From assembly GCF_031755915.1 (NCBI RefSeq), contig NC_083384.1, positions 7,852,501 to 7,916,500 of the forward strand: a DNA stretch of 64,000 nt, in the 5' to 3' direction. A program made the translations under genes and the position numbers. The first letter of the stretch is position 1; every line of letters begins with the position of its first letter. This DNA comes from Ziziphus jujuba (taxonomy: Eukaryota > Streptophyta > Magnoliopsida > Rosales > Rhamnaceae). The notes below the pieces were generated by a model. That model did no database searches. It was not told the origin of the DNA and saw only the letters and a list, made by a program, of their open reading frames with translations. Positions 1-11,732 of this stretch are shown here, piece by piece.

Positions 1-1083
1 AAAACAATGAGTGCCTTTTTACGACGAAATCTTTGATGAACAAAAGTTGATTGCACAAATGGTGTGTCTCTGCTTACAATAGCTTCATCCTGTAATAATT
101 CACCAAGAAGTTTCTCTCTCAAATGAACTAGTCCATGTCTTGCAGATTCTTCCTTAACATTCCAAAGAGAGCAGTAACCTTCAAAATGAGAATACAAGAA
201 TTTTTGAAAGACAGCACTGGCAAGGGTGGTCTTACCAATGCCTCCCATGCCCCAAATTCCTATAATGCAAACATCCATTGAGCTATTGTGAATTAATGAT
301 TCAATTTCCTTTATACCTTTTTCAATTCCAATCAATCCCTTGAATTGTTCATTTGATGAAGGATATTTATGGAGCAGCAGTGAAATATCTTCAACAATTT
401 TTCCTATTAATGTGTTCTCAGGTCTATATCACGGATGAATAAAATGGAATTGTTAGCAAACAGGACCATCAAGTTGATATAAATTTAGGTTTGTATAAAA
501 AAAAATAAATAAATAAATAAAATGGAGCATTTTTAATACTCAAATATATGATTAATAAGATAGAAAGTTACCTAAATTGCATTGAATTAAACCCCTTAAG
601 ACCAGCCACTTCATTAAGCGCACGCCTCCATTGTTGCACCTTATCCATGTTGTCCTTAAAACGTTCTTCAAGTTTAGCAAATGCATCAGCATAACTCTCT
701 TCCTGTTTCCGTACAACCGATGGTTCTACGCCGTAAAAAATAGGCACAACGATCTGCTCATTTCTTTTCTTGCATTCAAGTATTTTCACTAGTTCATCCA
801 AACACCATGTAGAAGTAGCATAGTTTTCGGAGAAAATGATCATAGAGATCTTGGATTCCTCGATGGCTTTCAAAAGTGTTGGTGAAATCTCATCACCTCT
901 CTCAAGTTGGTGATTGTCCATGTAGGTTAGGATTTGCTTCCTGCATAAAGCATCATAAAGATAGCTAGTAAAACCATTGCGTGTGTCCTCACCTCTGAAA
1001 CTGAGAAACACTTCATGCTTTTCTTGAGGGGAGATAGCAGAAGCAGCACCAGCAGCAGAAAAAGAAGAAGAAGAAGAAGCCAT
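1..1083 (-). CDS. TNL-A: TIR-NB-ARC-LRR resistance protein, 5' part only
   Basis: Intracellular immune receptor of the TIR-NLR class, truncated by the window edge. Exon 1 (572-1083) encodes a Ser/Ala-rich leader, then a TIR domain opening with HEVFLSFRGEDTR and retaining WCLDEL, whose Glu is the catalytic NADase residue in the family. It ends at AG|GTAACT. Exon 2 (<1-423) starts after a TAG acceptor and stays open to the edge, with the P-loop GIWGMGGIGKTTLAS. I chose the ATG at 1081-1083; an in-frame ATG lies two codons upstream (1087-1089). No lesion is visible. By sequence it belongs to the same subfamily as TNL-E (shared KTTLA, FEG and WNVKEES-type block after the P-loop) rather than TNL-B/C/D. 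Integrity beyond the window is unknown. Confidence 0.88.
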
Positions 1084-2391
1084 GCTCATAACCTGCAAAT
1101 AATCCACAAGTAAAAGTAAAATAAATAACTAATGCAAATTAAAACTCTTCCTTTATTATTAGTTTATCAAAAAAAAAAAAAAAAGAAAAAAAAAAAAGAA
1201 AAGTGTGTGTTTGAAAAAAAGAAAAAGAAAAAGAAAAGTGTGTGTTTGACTAGTTACTTACAGTGATGATCAAAAACTCTCCTTTCAGTGAAGAAGGGTA
1301 GGTAACAGTTCCTATTTTCAACTAGACAGAAACAGTGTATATATTATGTAACATAAATGTACATGTCTATATATAGATAGAAAAAAGGAGCTGGAACTTG
1401 CTTTATCATCTTCCTTGTACCTTCCTATGATGAGCAGACACGTTAAGAAATGCATGTTGACCTGGTTTACGCGTTCTAATCATGAAGAATTCCTTGTATA
1501 TATGTTTATGTCTTAGATTTTCCTGGAAGCCCTCAAAACAATCGTAATGACCAAAAAGCACAAGCAGTGGAGCCCACTGCAAGAAATTGCATCACATAAA
1601 TTTTGATGAACCACACTGTGATACTAGAAAATGAATAACATCCTACCAATTTCCATAGAAAAGAAATACTGAATGTACATCACCAGGCTTTGATTTTACC
1701 ACTATAGTTGAGTTGTTTGATTTTACCATCATAGTTGATTTGCCATTATAATTAAGAGTAATCTCACACCGATTTTATTTGGGAAATTTCGATATTTCTG
1801 CGTCCAAATTTATTTTCAATTCTATTGACCACTTGGTGGAGAATAGTACAACAGCAGATAAATAAAATAACAAAAATTCGGTTTCTTTTCCCTTAGAATC
1901 AAGAAAAAAGCCTTTAAAAAAAAAAAGAAAAGAAAAAAAGAAAAAAGAAAAAAGAACAACACATAATTTAGATGTTTCTCTCAGCAAGATAATTTAAGAA
2001 TGCTCAATTATATTTAAAGTAAAATAATCTAAATAATTTAGAAACATTGGTAATTTGTCCACATGATCATGATAGAAAGATCAAATCTCAGGGCATCATC
2101 CTTGTTGGAAGCAACATCGAACCATGAATACCTACAACCATTTGAAACAGAGTGTTACCCTGCCTCCACAGCTTGCACACAACCTTCTCAAATCTTAAAA
2201 CCTGTTTTAGTATAAAGTATGATTAAGAAACAATTATGAATTTTCCTTTTAAATATCAATTCAATCATCAATCATCATCATTGGTTTTGAAATTGAAATA
2301 ATATAAAATGTCAATCTTTTACCAAGGTCAATGTTAATGGAACTACCAAGATAAAGTAAGCAATGTTCATGTAAGCTTGGTTTTCCTGGAA
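1084..2391. other. Intergenic: TNL-A upstream region and TNL-B downstream region
   Basis: No gene seen. The first 600 bases are the 5' flank of TNL-A with A-rich runs near 1170-1230. The segment around 1560-1660 is repeated near 16650-16790 and 26620-26750. The segment 2030-2300, just 3' of TNL-B, recurs behind TNL-C (17300-17560) and TNL-D (27300-27540), so the downstream flank travelled with each TNL copy. Confidence 0.6.
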
Positions 2392-5300
2392 TTAACCAGA
2401 GGATATGACTCTTCTTTTGTGTTGGTATTCCTTCTTATCATCAGAGCCAACAACATCAGTAATACTAACTCCACCGCCTTCAGACGATTCACCAAAGCGT
2501 CTTTTAATTGTACTTGTTTCTACTTCTGGTTCCTCTTCTGCACCATCCAATACTTGATCTGCATCTTCCTCATATATCATCCAAATTCCACACTTTTTTA
2601 TCTTGCAATGCTCAACACCTTCTTCCACACATGAATCATGAAATCTATCATCATGGCGAAAAGGTCGGACATGGAAAGAAATCCCGGTGACAATGTTGCT
2701 ACAAATAGAGGGCCAATTTGCTCCAAACTTTTCTTCAAACCCTTTGCAAGACAATGAAGCTTCATGCAAAGTCCAGACATGCTCTGAATTGATCTTCTCT
2801 AGACGATACAACCAATCAGAATCATGAAAATCATAAAGACTGTTTTCATTGATGGTTTTGAAACTGAGTTTGTATTCAATTCCATCAGTTATATGAGAGT
2901 ATTGATCAATAATAAAGCAGACAGCAAAACCCAAGAAGTTGGTATTGCACCAGTTTGGTGGAAGCTGAATATTCATTGAACTCCCCAAGCTTTGATAGCT
3001 GAACCTCTTTGGAATTTCATCTCCAGGATAACAAATAAACAATGGGAATTCCTGTAGCGTGGATGGGAAAATTATTAACTATATATAATAATAATAATAA
3101 TATATCAATGGAAAATTATAGACATCTTAATCATTGAACATACCAGTCCTTGATGATCAATTGGGCGTTTCTTGTATGATGTTGCACTAGACAGAATTCT
3201 AAACAGTGCAGGATCAGGGATTATGTTGTTGCGTGTGTTTTGATCCAAATTCAGACAATTATCAAATCTAATACTTCCATCCATAGAATATGAGTCACTG
3301 ATTTCATATCCAAGCGGAGTTCTCCAACTTGATATTGTCTCCAGTAATGTGCAATGGCTTGCCAACAAATGTTCCAAAGATGATGGAAGATGTGCCAATG
3401 ATTTCAAGCTCTCACAATTCTCTACATCCAAGTATGACAAACCAAGTGGAAGGGTAGGCAATTTTTGAAGTTTTGAACATCCCTCAAGGAACAACCTATC
3501 GAGCCCAATTAGATTTACAATTGACTCAGGTAACTCTTTAATGCCCGTTCCTTCTAACCTTAGACATTTCAAGCATTCCATAGGCTCTAAAATTTCAGGA
3601 AAATTTTCAAGATTCGGGCATTTAAAGAGATTCAATGACTCAAGAGATTTCAACTTACAAATGCTGGTTGGTATACTTTTAAGTCTTTTGCAGTTATCCA
3701 AATCCAATTGAACAAGACCCAAGAGACACCCAAATGATGAAGGCACTGCTTCAATTGCTGTCCCACCCAAAAACAAAGTTCTTAAATTCATTGGAAAGTT
3801 TGCATTAGGAGTTTCTGAAGACTTCAGCTTATCAATATTGTTGCAATAAATAGCTTCATAGTTCTCATGCCCTGATAACCCTTCAACATCTATAAGGTTG
3901 GAGCACTATGTCCAATGTAGATACTGAAGCTTTCGGAGATTCTTAAAATATGAAGGAACTTGAATCAAACGTGTACAACCTTCAAGATTTATAATTTCAT
4001 GATTTGAAGCCTGAGATAGATTTGGTATTTGAGTCAAGAGCTCAGAATGACTAAGATCGATCACTTTTAACTTCTCAAGAGGCTATGACAAAAGAAAAAG
4101 AGTTAAAGTTACTCATCATGATTCATTCATGCACTAAAAATACATTAAGTATAATTCAATAAATTAAGCATACCTGGGATTCATCCCAAAGCACCTCAAG
4201 TTGGTTGTTTGGTAGTCCAAGTTCAACAAGATTCTCTGGAATGAATTCTGATGGCAAAATTTTCAAAGGGTATGATTCCCACTCGAAATAACTTATCGTA
4301 TCAGAAAGATAAGAATCGAGACCTTGAGGAAGACACAATTTGCACTTCTTGTTTTCATGAATGGCATAAATTTTAAGATATCGTAGATCATACATTTTTG
4401 AGAAGGCTGCAGGGCTCACTTTTACAACTTTTCTAATTTCTGACATATTGAATGATATACCTTCGATGGTGGCGCTTCCTTGACAAGAAAGTGAATGAAA
4501 ATTTTATTAAGAACAACATATATAGACACATAATTTTATTGAAAAAAATAAATAAAAATGTATTTGCACTTACTGTATTTCTTTCCAATACATGGCAAAT
4601 TTCCTTAGCAGTCCACAACCTACTACAGTTTCCTGGCTCTTTGCTTTCGCCCCTGACAATTGATCGGCCTGTTTGTTGTAGCAAATCATGCATCTTGAGC
4701 CTTGGCATTGGTGTACCAAGAGGTCCTAAGCATTTTATGCTACTTTCATTTATTAAAGACTTGTTAATGAGATCACTTATTCCTAGTTTCACAAAGGAAT
4801 GACCACTGCTATCTAATTTGCTTTCTAGTTCGTCTTCAAAATAATGTGACTGAAAGATACACGCAATGTCAAGAAATATTTTTTGAATCCCTTCATCATC
4901 TAGTCCCTCATAACTTATTCTCAATACTCTTTGAATGTTGGGATTTGGATACATTTTGAGCCTGTCCAATGTATTTTCCCATTCTTGTTTGCTTTTGGAG
5001 TGCAGGGAAGAACCCAAGAGAAGATCAAGAGATTCAAAGTAGTCTAGCTCCTCAACCTTGTAAATTTCATCAGCTACAGTCTTAAGAACTTGGACATCCC
5101 TAGTTGTAAAAATAATTCTACTTCCAGGGGCAAAATCATCATACCCTTCAATTAAAGTTTTGAATTGGAACATTGAACTATCCAAGTCATCTAAAACTAC
5201 CAGTACCTTCCTTCGACGAAATCTCTTTCGCATAAAAGGTGACGTTGCAGATGTGGTGTCCATTCTTAGCATAGCTTCATCCTTATCTAATAAGCTCGCA

Positions 5301-6264
5301 AGAAGTTCTTTCCTCAAATGATTTGTTCCATTTCTGGAGGATTCTTCCCTAACATCCTTAAGAAAGCAGCGAGCCTCAAAATGAGAATTTGACAATCTTT
5401 GATAAATAATACTAGCTAAGGGTGGTTTTACCAATGCCTCCCATGCCCCAAATAATCCGAACATCTTTTCAACCAAGGCATAATAATGATTCAATTTCCT
5501 TAATCCGTTTTTCAATTCCAATCAAGTTCCGCCCTTCAAAACAGTCATCTAAAGATAGAAGTTTTGGAAATTTCAACGAAATATCTTCAACAATTTGTTG
5601 AACTAACTGGGTCTCAAGCCTAGGATAGATGAAGAAAATAGAATTTGTTATTTGTCAGAAACAGTGGATCAATGAATTGGTAAAAACTTAGGAATGAAGC
5701 ATTTTTAATATTCAAACATTTGGATTAATATTGTAGAAAGTTACCTAAATTGCTTTGAATCCAACCCGGTTAAACCGGCCACTTCTGTAAGAGCATGCCT
5801 CCATTGCTGTACCTTTTCCATGTTGTTCTTAAAACGCTCTCCAAGTTTAGCAAACGCATCTGCATAGCTCTTTTCTTGTTTCCGTACAACCGATGGTTCC
5901 ATGCCATGCAAAATGGGGTCTAACAATCTGCCCATTTCTTTTCCTGCATTCAAGTATTTTCACTAGTTCTTCCAAACACCATGTTGAAGAAGCATAATTT
6001 TTCGAGAAAATGATCACCGAGATCTTGGATTCCTCGATAGCTTTGAGAAGGTTGGTGAAATTTCATCACCTCTCTCAAGTTGGTGATCATCCATGTATGT
6101 TATGATTTGCTTCCTAAATAAAGCTTCATAAAGATAGCTGGTAAAACCATTGCGTGTGTGTTCACCTCCAAAGCTGAGAAATACTTCATGCTTTTCCTGA
6201 GGGGGATATCAGCAGTAGCAGCAGCAGCAGCTGAAGAAGAAGAAGAAGAAGAAAAAGAAGCCAT
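2392..6264 (-). pseudogene. TNL-B: broken TIR-NB-ARC-LRR gene, duplicate of TNL-C
   Basis: Same five-exon layout as TNL-C: TIR 5745-6264, NB-ARC 4574-5619, linker/LRR start 4174-4479, LRR 3144-4082, C-JID 2392-3051. The lesions are numerous. Two opposite single-base indels disrupt the TIR frame (near 5925 and 6050). A short deletion plus an extra base disrupts the P-loop near 5430-5470. About 100 bases containing the GLPL/RNBS-C region are missing near 5013, in frame. The exon 3 acceptor AG is shifted by one base near 4480. A TAG lies in the LRR exon at 3906-3908. The LRR and C-JID exons are nonetheless almost identical to TNL-C. No full-length receptor can be made; short TIR or LRR transcripts cannot be excluded. 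Confidence 0.88.
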
Positions 6265-7822
6265 GTTTCTAATTAACCTGAAAATCTACAAGCAGAAGTT
6301 AATAAATGCAAATTGAAATCCAAGTGCCAATCTTAAAGTGGTGAACAGAAACTCTTTCCTCAGTGAAGAAGGTGTAGGGTACAGCTAAAAAAAGTGGTTG
6401 GAAATTGATTTATGATCGGTACCATCTAGGAAAAATAAACGGTCTGATTGTAATTACTATAAAAGTGAAAAATGGAGTTCAGGTAAGGAAGAACTAGAGT
6501 GAACAATGTGTTGCTTAATTTTCCTGGTAATTTCAAACGCAAATACAAGAATAACCTTAATCAAAGATCGGAATATTAATATACATTTATTTTTTGGGGT
6601 AAAAAGACCTGCATTAAAGCAAAAAAGAGGAAAATTAATATACATGCATTAGGAGACTAGAATAACAAAAGTAGAGTAACTTTTTGAGCGGAAAAGAAAC
6701 CAGAAAGAGACCAAAGAAATGAATAACAAGACCCACTAATTGCACGGGTACCAATATAACCTTTTTTTTTTTTCGAATTTATGACTTTTGATTGACAATG
6801 TGATCTGTTTTCCCACACAGCTGTATCACATTCATAGCATTCGTACATTTCCACAGTGATTTTTGTCCAATCCTATTTAATTCCTTCAGTTAAAGCCATT
6901 GACTATGTTGCTGACTTGTTGTTTCAGAGCAGGTGGTGGTCTTAGAAACTTTCCAATAAAATAAAATAAAAATAAAAGGAATAAAAAAAGGAAACTTCGT
7001 TTGAGGAAAGACAAAATATATAGTGTATCGTTACGCTTAATTTGATTTTTACCCGAGAACTAGAATTTAAGCTTTCCCTCTAAAGTCCTAAATTTCCAAT
7101 CCCTACCCAATTCTGTGTGGGAAATGGAGGCCAAATAGGCTATCAAGATGTGAAACTCATGGTCACAAACAGGCTCTGAAAATATGGACCCCAGCACCAA
7201 GAGTAAAAGTGAAAGTACATGTGAAAATGACAATAGAGATGAGCAAGGTCAATGAGCTTTAATAAAGGATTTTGTCTATACATATACATACAGGTGTAGG
7301 GTGTAGTTTATATACAGGCTTCGACTAGGATTTTATTCCAAATTTGATACCCTTTGCTCTTCCGGAAGGAAAAGTGCTAGTGCGAAGTTAGGATCAGAAA
7401 TATAGGTAATTTGTCCACATGATCACGGTAGAAGTCTTGGGCATCCTTGTTGGTTACAACATTGAGTCACAAATACCTACAACCATTTGAAACAGGGTGC
7501 TAATCCTGAGTCCACTGCTTGTACACAGTCTCATCAAATCTTAAAGCCAGTTTTTGGTTTCTATTGTTTGAATTAAGAAAAAATTATGAAAAAAAATTAA
7601 GAATAAAACATAATAAGATATGTATATTTTATAAGATATGTATATTGTGAAAATTATGCATCTTGTAACTTTTTCAATAAAAAAAAAAGTGTTTGCTATC
7701 AGAAACAATAATTTACTTACTGGGTGGGTAGTTTTCTCAGTAAAATATGACCTATATATATTCACATCATCAAAGAAAAAAAAAAAAGAAAAGAAATAAA
7801 TTAAAGAAATACATAATGTGAT
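6265..7822. other. Intergenic 5' flank of TNL-B, duplicated at 21603-23188
   Basis: No gene. This stretch aligns by eye with the flank upstream of TNL-C almost throughout, including the poly-T tract near 6764, the TTGAC motifs near 6790 and 6900, and the stretch 7080-7560. A diverged counterpart also lies upstream of TNL-D (about 37500-38650). Confidence 0.6.
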
Positions 7823-7991
7823 TAGGGATGTCAATTTGCCCAGTCCATCCCCAAAACTGCGGTCACCGCCCCTAACGGGGTGGTTTTTTCTCTAAAATTC
7901 GGGAATGTGGGACGGACTCGGGGCAAATGCCTAAAACCGAGTCGGAGACGGACCAGGGACGGGGAATAATAACCCAGCCCCGAACCCGTCC

Positions 7992-8027
<36 letters not shown>

Positions 8028-8401
8028 TATTTTTTTTAATAAAATTTTATTTATGTAAAATCATTTTCTTCTTTTTTTTTTATTTATTTTTCTAAATATG
8101 TATTTTATTATAATTGTAAATTTGTTCCTTGATGTATTTTATTATATTTTTATTGCATTGTAGTCATTTTCTTTATATTTTAATTATAAAATAAATTTTT
8201 TATATAAATTTTAAAAAAAAATATCAATTAAAAAACAAAATGGGGAAAACCGTCCAGCCCCGTCCCCGCCCCACAAAATCCCCGATCCCACCCCACACCT
8301 AAAGAAACGGGGAAAATCGGGGAGATGAGATGTAAAATTCCCTGTAGGAACGGGAACGGGATTTTAAAAACCGGTCCCGTCCCGCCCCGTTGACATCCCT
8401 A
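7823..8401. mobile_element. hAT-type MITE with 8-bp target duplication
   Basis: A 579-bp element with 12-bp perfect terminal inverted repeats, TAGGGATGTCAA at the left and TTGACATCCCTA at the right. It is flanked by the 8-bp direct repeat AATGTGAT (7815-7822 and 8402-8409). The 8-bp duplication and TAGGG-type ends are hAT superfamily hallmarks. It has no coding capacity: GC-rich subterminal arms surround an AT-rich core with a TA dinucleotide run near 7994-8022. The paralogous unit carries the unoccupied site AATGTGAT once at 23181-23188, which confirms both boundaries. Confidence 0.9.
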
Positions 8402-8504
8402 AATGTGATGGTCCATCATTCTTGCAAACATCATGCTTTAGGCTGAAATTTTCTTTGCATAACAGAGGATACTAAGAGGGTGAATCCAACTTCCAATTTA
8501 CTCA

Positions 8505-9126
8505 TGTGAGAAAAATAATCCTCAAATCTGGTTAGCTATATATATATAAGTGTGTGTTTATAAGCTGTTAAAAAGAGAAGAAAGAAGGGAATTTTGCAGG
8601 TCCAAAACGGCATCATTTTACTGCATCAATAATGAAGGGCAGAAAGGATATTTCATAAGTTACTTGCCATGTTGGAGCTGCTGGAGTTAGTTGAATGCAC
8701 CGTTTCTTGTTTTGGATATATATGTATATTTGGTCTTCTTCTTGCTGGTGTATATAAGAAAAAACAGAGAGCAAAAAAGGAAAAAAATTGCAGACCGTGT
8801 GTAGCTTTGTGCGAAGAGAGTCCCATGAGTTTTGAGAGCCATTCATTCTTGTTTTCTTTGTGTTCTTAACGTGGGTTTGAGAGAGATCTCTGTGGAGATT
8901 GAAGAGTGAATGGGTGTATTGGGATCTTGGGTATTGGTTTGGGTATTCTTGTGTGAATCCACCATTGATGGTTTGTTATTAAGCTTGTAAACACCATTTT
9001 TCTATAGTGCAGAAGCTCAACACTTGAACAACGAGGACGTAGGTCGATTTTGACCGAACCTCGGTAATTTTGTATGTTCTTGTTTAGTATTTTCTTTATT
9101 GAAGTGAGTTCAAAAATTCTACAACA
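8505..9126 (+). mobile_element. Solo LTR of a copia-like retrotransposon
   Basis: A 622-bp segment starting TGTGAG and ending ACAACA, flanked by near-identical 5-bp repeats (ACTCA 8500-8504, CCTCA 9127-9131). The paralogous unit has an uninterrupted CCTCA at 23279-23283, so the ends are supported by an empty site. TATATAAG near 8750 could be the LTR TATA box. The GGACGTAGG and CCGAACCTCGG block near 9035-9065 is typical of plant copia LTR 3' ends, which suggests plus orientation. No internal retroviral-type coding region adjoins it, so it is most simply a solo LTR left by LTR-LTR recombination. Confidence 0.75.
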
Positions 9127-9204
9127 CCTCATTTATTTTTAAAGAGAGGAATAAATAAAGCAATAGGAAAATATAAACCCAGCTTATATTGAAAGCAGTC
9201 AAGG

Positions 9205-9460
9205 AATAAGCTTGATTTCCTTTCAATTAAAACCTTCACTAAAGCTAAAATCTTCTCTTACTAATGTCCTAGGAATACTTGTTCCACTTTCTGTTCCTTA
9301 ACAACATTCAATTTCTTTGCACATTCTTCTTGATCATATAGCAACCAAATCCCACATTTTTTTTTTTTTTTTATTCCACAACACTCATCACCTTCCAATA
9401 TTCAAGTAAGTCTGATTTTCTTGGAATTAATCTGAGGATATGACTTTTCTTTTCGTAATG
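9205..9460 (-). pseudogene. Relic of TNL C-JID exons (unit 1)
   Basis: The minus-strand sequence matches the 3' end of the TNL-E C-JID exon (39045-39240): the blocks for CGIWLxYDQE and EEQKVEQV are recognisable but interrupted by a long A/T run (9358-9373). After about 9408 it switches to sequence like the last C-JID codons of the TNL-B/C/D type. It is a non-functional, chimeric gene remnant. Confidence 0.7.
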
Positions 9461-9899
9461 GACCAAGTAATCTTCCCAAAAACAATTAATGCCAGTAGTT
9501 TCTTTATGTCAGTTCTCTTACCCTCCTGTTGATCATTCAAACAGGGAAACAATGTATATTTTGTTCATTTTCTTAAAGAAAAAAGAAGGTAAAAATGGCG
9601 CATGGTAAGCGATCGATTTTCATTTTTTATACATGTACAAGTATCAAATTAACGAAGTTCATCTGAAAGTGACTATCCTCTAGCAATTAGGAAATCTGAT
9701 GACTATGTTTTCACTAAAAGGATCCAGGTTAGTTTTTCAAATGGGTAGAAGCTGATATTTAAATTTAAAAAAAAAAAACAAAAAAACAAAAAAAAAAAAG
9801 CACCAACGAGTTCAATTTGTAGAAAATGTAATGTAATGCATAAAGGACAAAAATGTAGAAAGGAAACACAAAGCTATATTTAGAAAAAATGCAAAAATA

Positions 9900-10995
9900 T
9901 ATTAATAAACTAAAAACACAACTTTTTGTTTCCAACTTGAAATAATCATGGCCTTCAAATCCTTTTTCAGTTCGATAACTCCCTATCCATGAGCAATACA
10001 CCATAACTTTAGCTTTCATATTGGAATATTGTTTATCCTAGATACTGCTGAAATCATGGTACAAAAAGATATGGAAATGAAAACTGATTTCCTTACAAAC
10101 TCACAACCTACTGCAATGGAATATGAAAATTACCTCAGGTTGCATCACGCCCAGCTGTTCCACCATGACCATCTGGATCACTGCAAAGATACAAGTGGTA
10201 GGGTTAGCAATTCAGTGTCTAAATTTATACTTCCTGAATTACAGCAAGAATGACCAAAAGAAAAGAATGCTTGTTGAAATAACAAAAAAAACAAAAAACA
10301 AAAAACAGAACAAAATAAAAAAGGGAAAAAAAGAAAAGAAAAAAAAAAGTAACCTTTGTGCACTCCTTCTTGGTGGATGAATCAGGGTTTGATTCCAAAT
10401 CTATCAACAAATAACTAAAGATATAGAACGAAAAACAGTGTGACAGGCCAATATACATAAACTCATTTTGCATTTACAAACCACGAAATTCCACATAAAA
10501 CAGTAAAAGAAGCATATGTAGATAACTGTAGATAATCCAAATTAAATCACCATTTTTACAAGCCAATCCAATCAAATTCACAATATATTCTAGACAACAA
10601 TATTATTATTATTATTATTATTATTTTCAGATAGATAAGAGACAGCAATAAGATGCCCGAAAAAGAAAGAACAACCACATATGAAAAGAGGTAGTAGTAA
10701 TTCCACATGCAGGTGTCAAAAGAGAGAGAGAAAACAGTAAATAATAGTAATTATTGTTGGATAGGAAAAATGAAAAATAAAAAAACTGAAATTACCTCAA
10801 AACCGCCTCAAAAACCAACAGGGTCTGGGTGTACTCACTTTAGCATCGTAAAAAGCTATTTGTGCTTCACGATCTCCATCTCCAGCCAGTGTTTTGAATG
10901 TCATATAGTACACGACACATGTCCGCGCTCATCCATGTTGCCAATTAACTTTGATAATTTACTTGAGTTTTACACTCGCACCCTGAAAAGACAGT
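9900..10995 (-). pseudogene. Relic of a multi-exon gene with a cystatin-like exon (unit 1)
   Basis: Between about 10838 and 10990 the minus strand encodes, after a TTTTCAG acceptor, a stretch containing IIKVN, then VYYMTFKTL and AFYDAK, followed by a GT. This resembles the plant cystatin-related fold, in which a KxN strand leads into YYxTFxA. The frame has a TGA between the two blocks, shared with the other copy, and an additional TAA unique to this copy. Further exon-like blocks conserved between units lie near 10330-10380, 10140-10190 and 9905-10020. I cannot name the gene with certainty; it looks dead. Confidence 0.4.
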
Positions 10996-11105
10996 AACCA
11001 AATGTTTCATATATAAAGAGCATCTTATATATTTTCAACTATAATAACAAGATTTGCAATGTGATCATAGATTATCTAACCCTATTATTGTTAGAGAAAA
11101 ATTAA

Positions 11106-11109
11106 ATGC

Positions 11110-11141
<32 letters not shown>

Positions 11142-11660
11142 GCTAATATGCTTATGATCAATAGGAATTATAGGAAAAACAACAACAACAACAATAATGA
11201 TAATGATATGGAAGAATTAATACTTCGGATGGCTCCACAATGTTATAATAATAGGAATCCAAGTGTGGAAAGCAGCGTTCATATAGCTGCGTGTCTCCTC
11301 CATCAGTTTGTAGTTTGTTTCAGCTGCAGCTGCCATAACTTTAAAGAACCAAACAGAAATAAATAAATAAATTGATGGTAATGCTTCATAAAAAGAGTTG
11401 GGAGAGAGAAAAGAAAAAGAAAAATAAAAAATAAAAAAATAAAAAAATAAAAAGAGTTACATCCCAAATCAAATAGAACCCTCAAAGGAAAAACAAAATC
11501 ATAGTAAAAAAGAGTTGCACCTCCAATCAAATAGAACCCCCACTTCATAAAAAATAATAATAATAATAGTATTTTTAAAAATCGATTATGGTAATTAATT
11601 TATCAATGCAATAAATCTTTTCCCCATTTTCATAAAATTTTTGGGATTTATATATATTTC
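11106..11660. repeat. AT-rich intergenic stretch with TA microsatellite and short direct repeats
   Basis: Contains a TA run at about 11117-11141 and, at 11450-11545, two imperfect copies of a block with CAAATAGAACC. The same layout recurs at 25430-25860. No gene is supported. Confidence 0.6.
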
Positions 11661-11732
11661 TTTAGAGATAATGAGTGATTATGTTGCGTGTGTTGCAAGC
11701 AATGAGAAGGCTGGGCTTCATTCCAAAGTAGT

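Noticed and set aside
568..1107. Extended TNL-A start eight codons upstream of the chosen ATG
   Set aside because: The extra codons are not shared with paralogues, whose ATG immediately precedes the Ser/Ala run.
2377..2690. Plus-strand open frames across the TNL-B C-JID exon
   Set aside because: Antisense shadows of the minus-strand C-JID codons. The paralogue at 17659 has the same shadows, and there is no family signature.
8613..9132. Short open frames on both strands at 8613-9132
   Set aside because: They fall inside the solo LTR and have no protein similarity I recognise.
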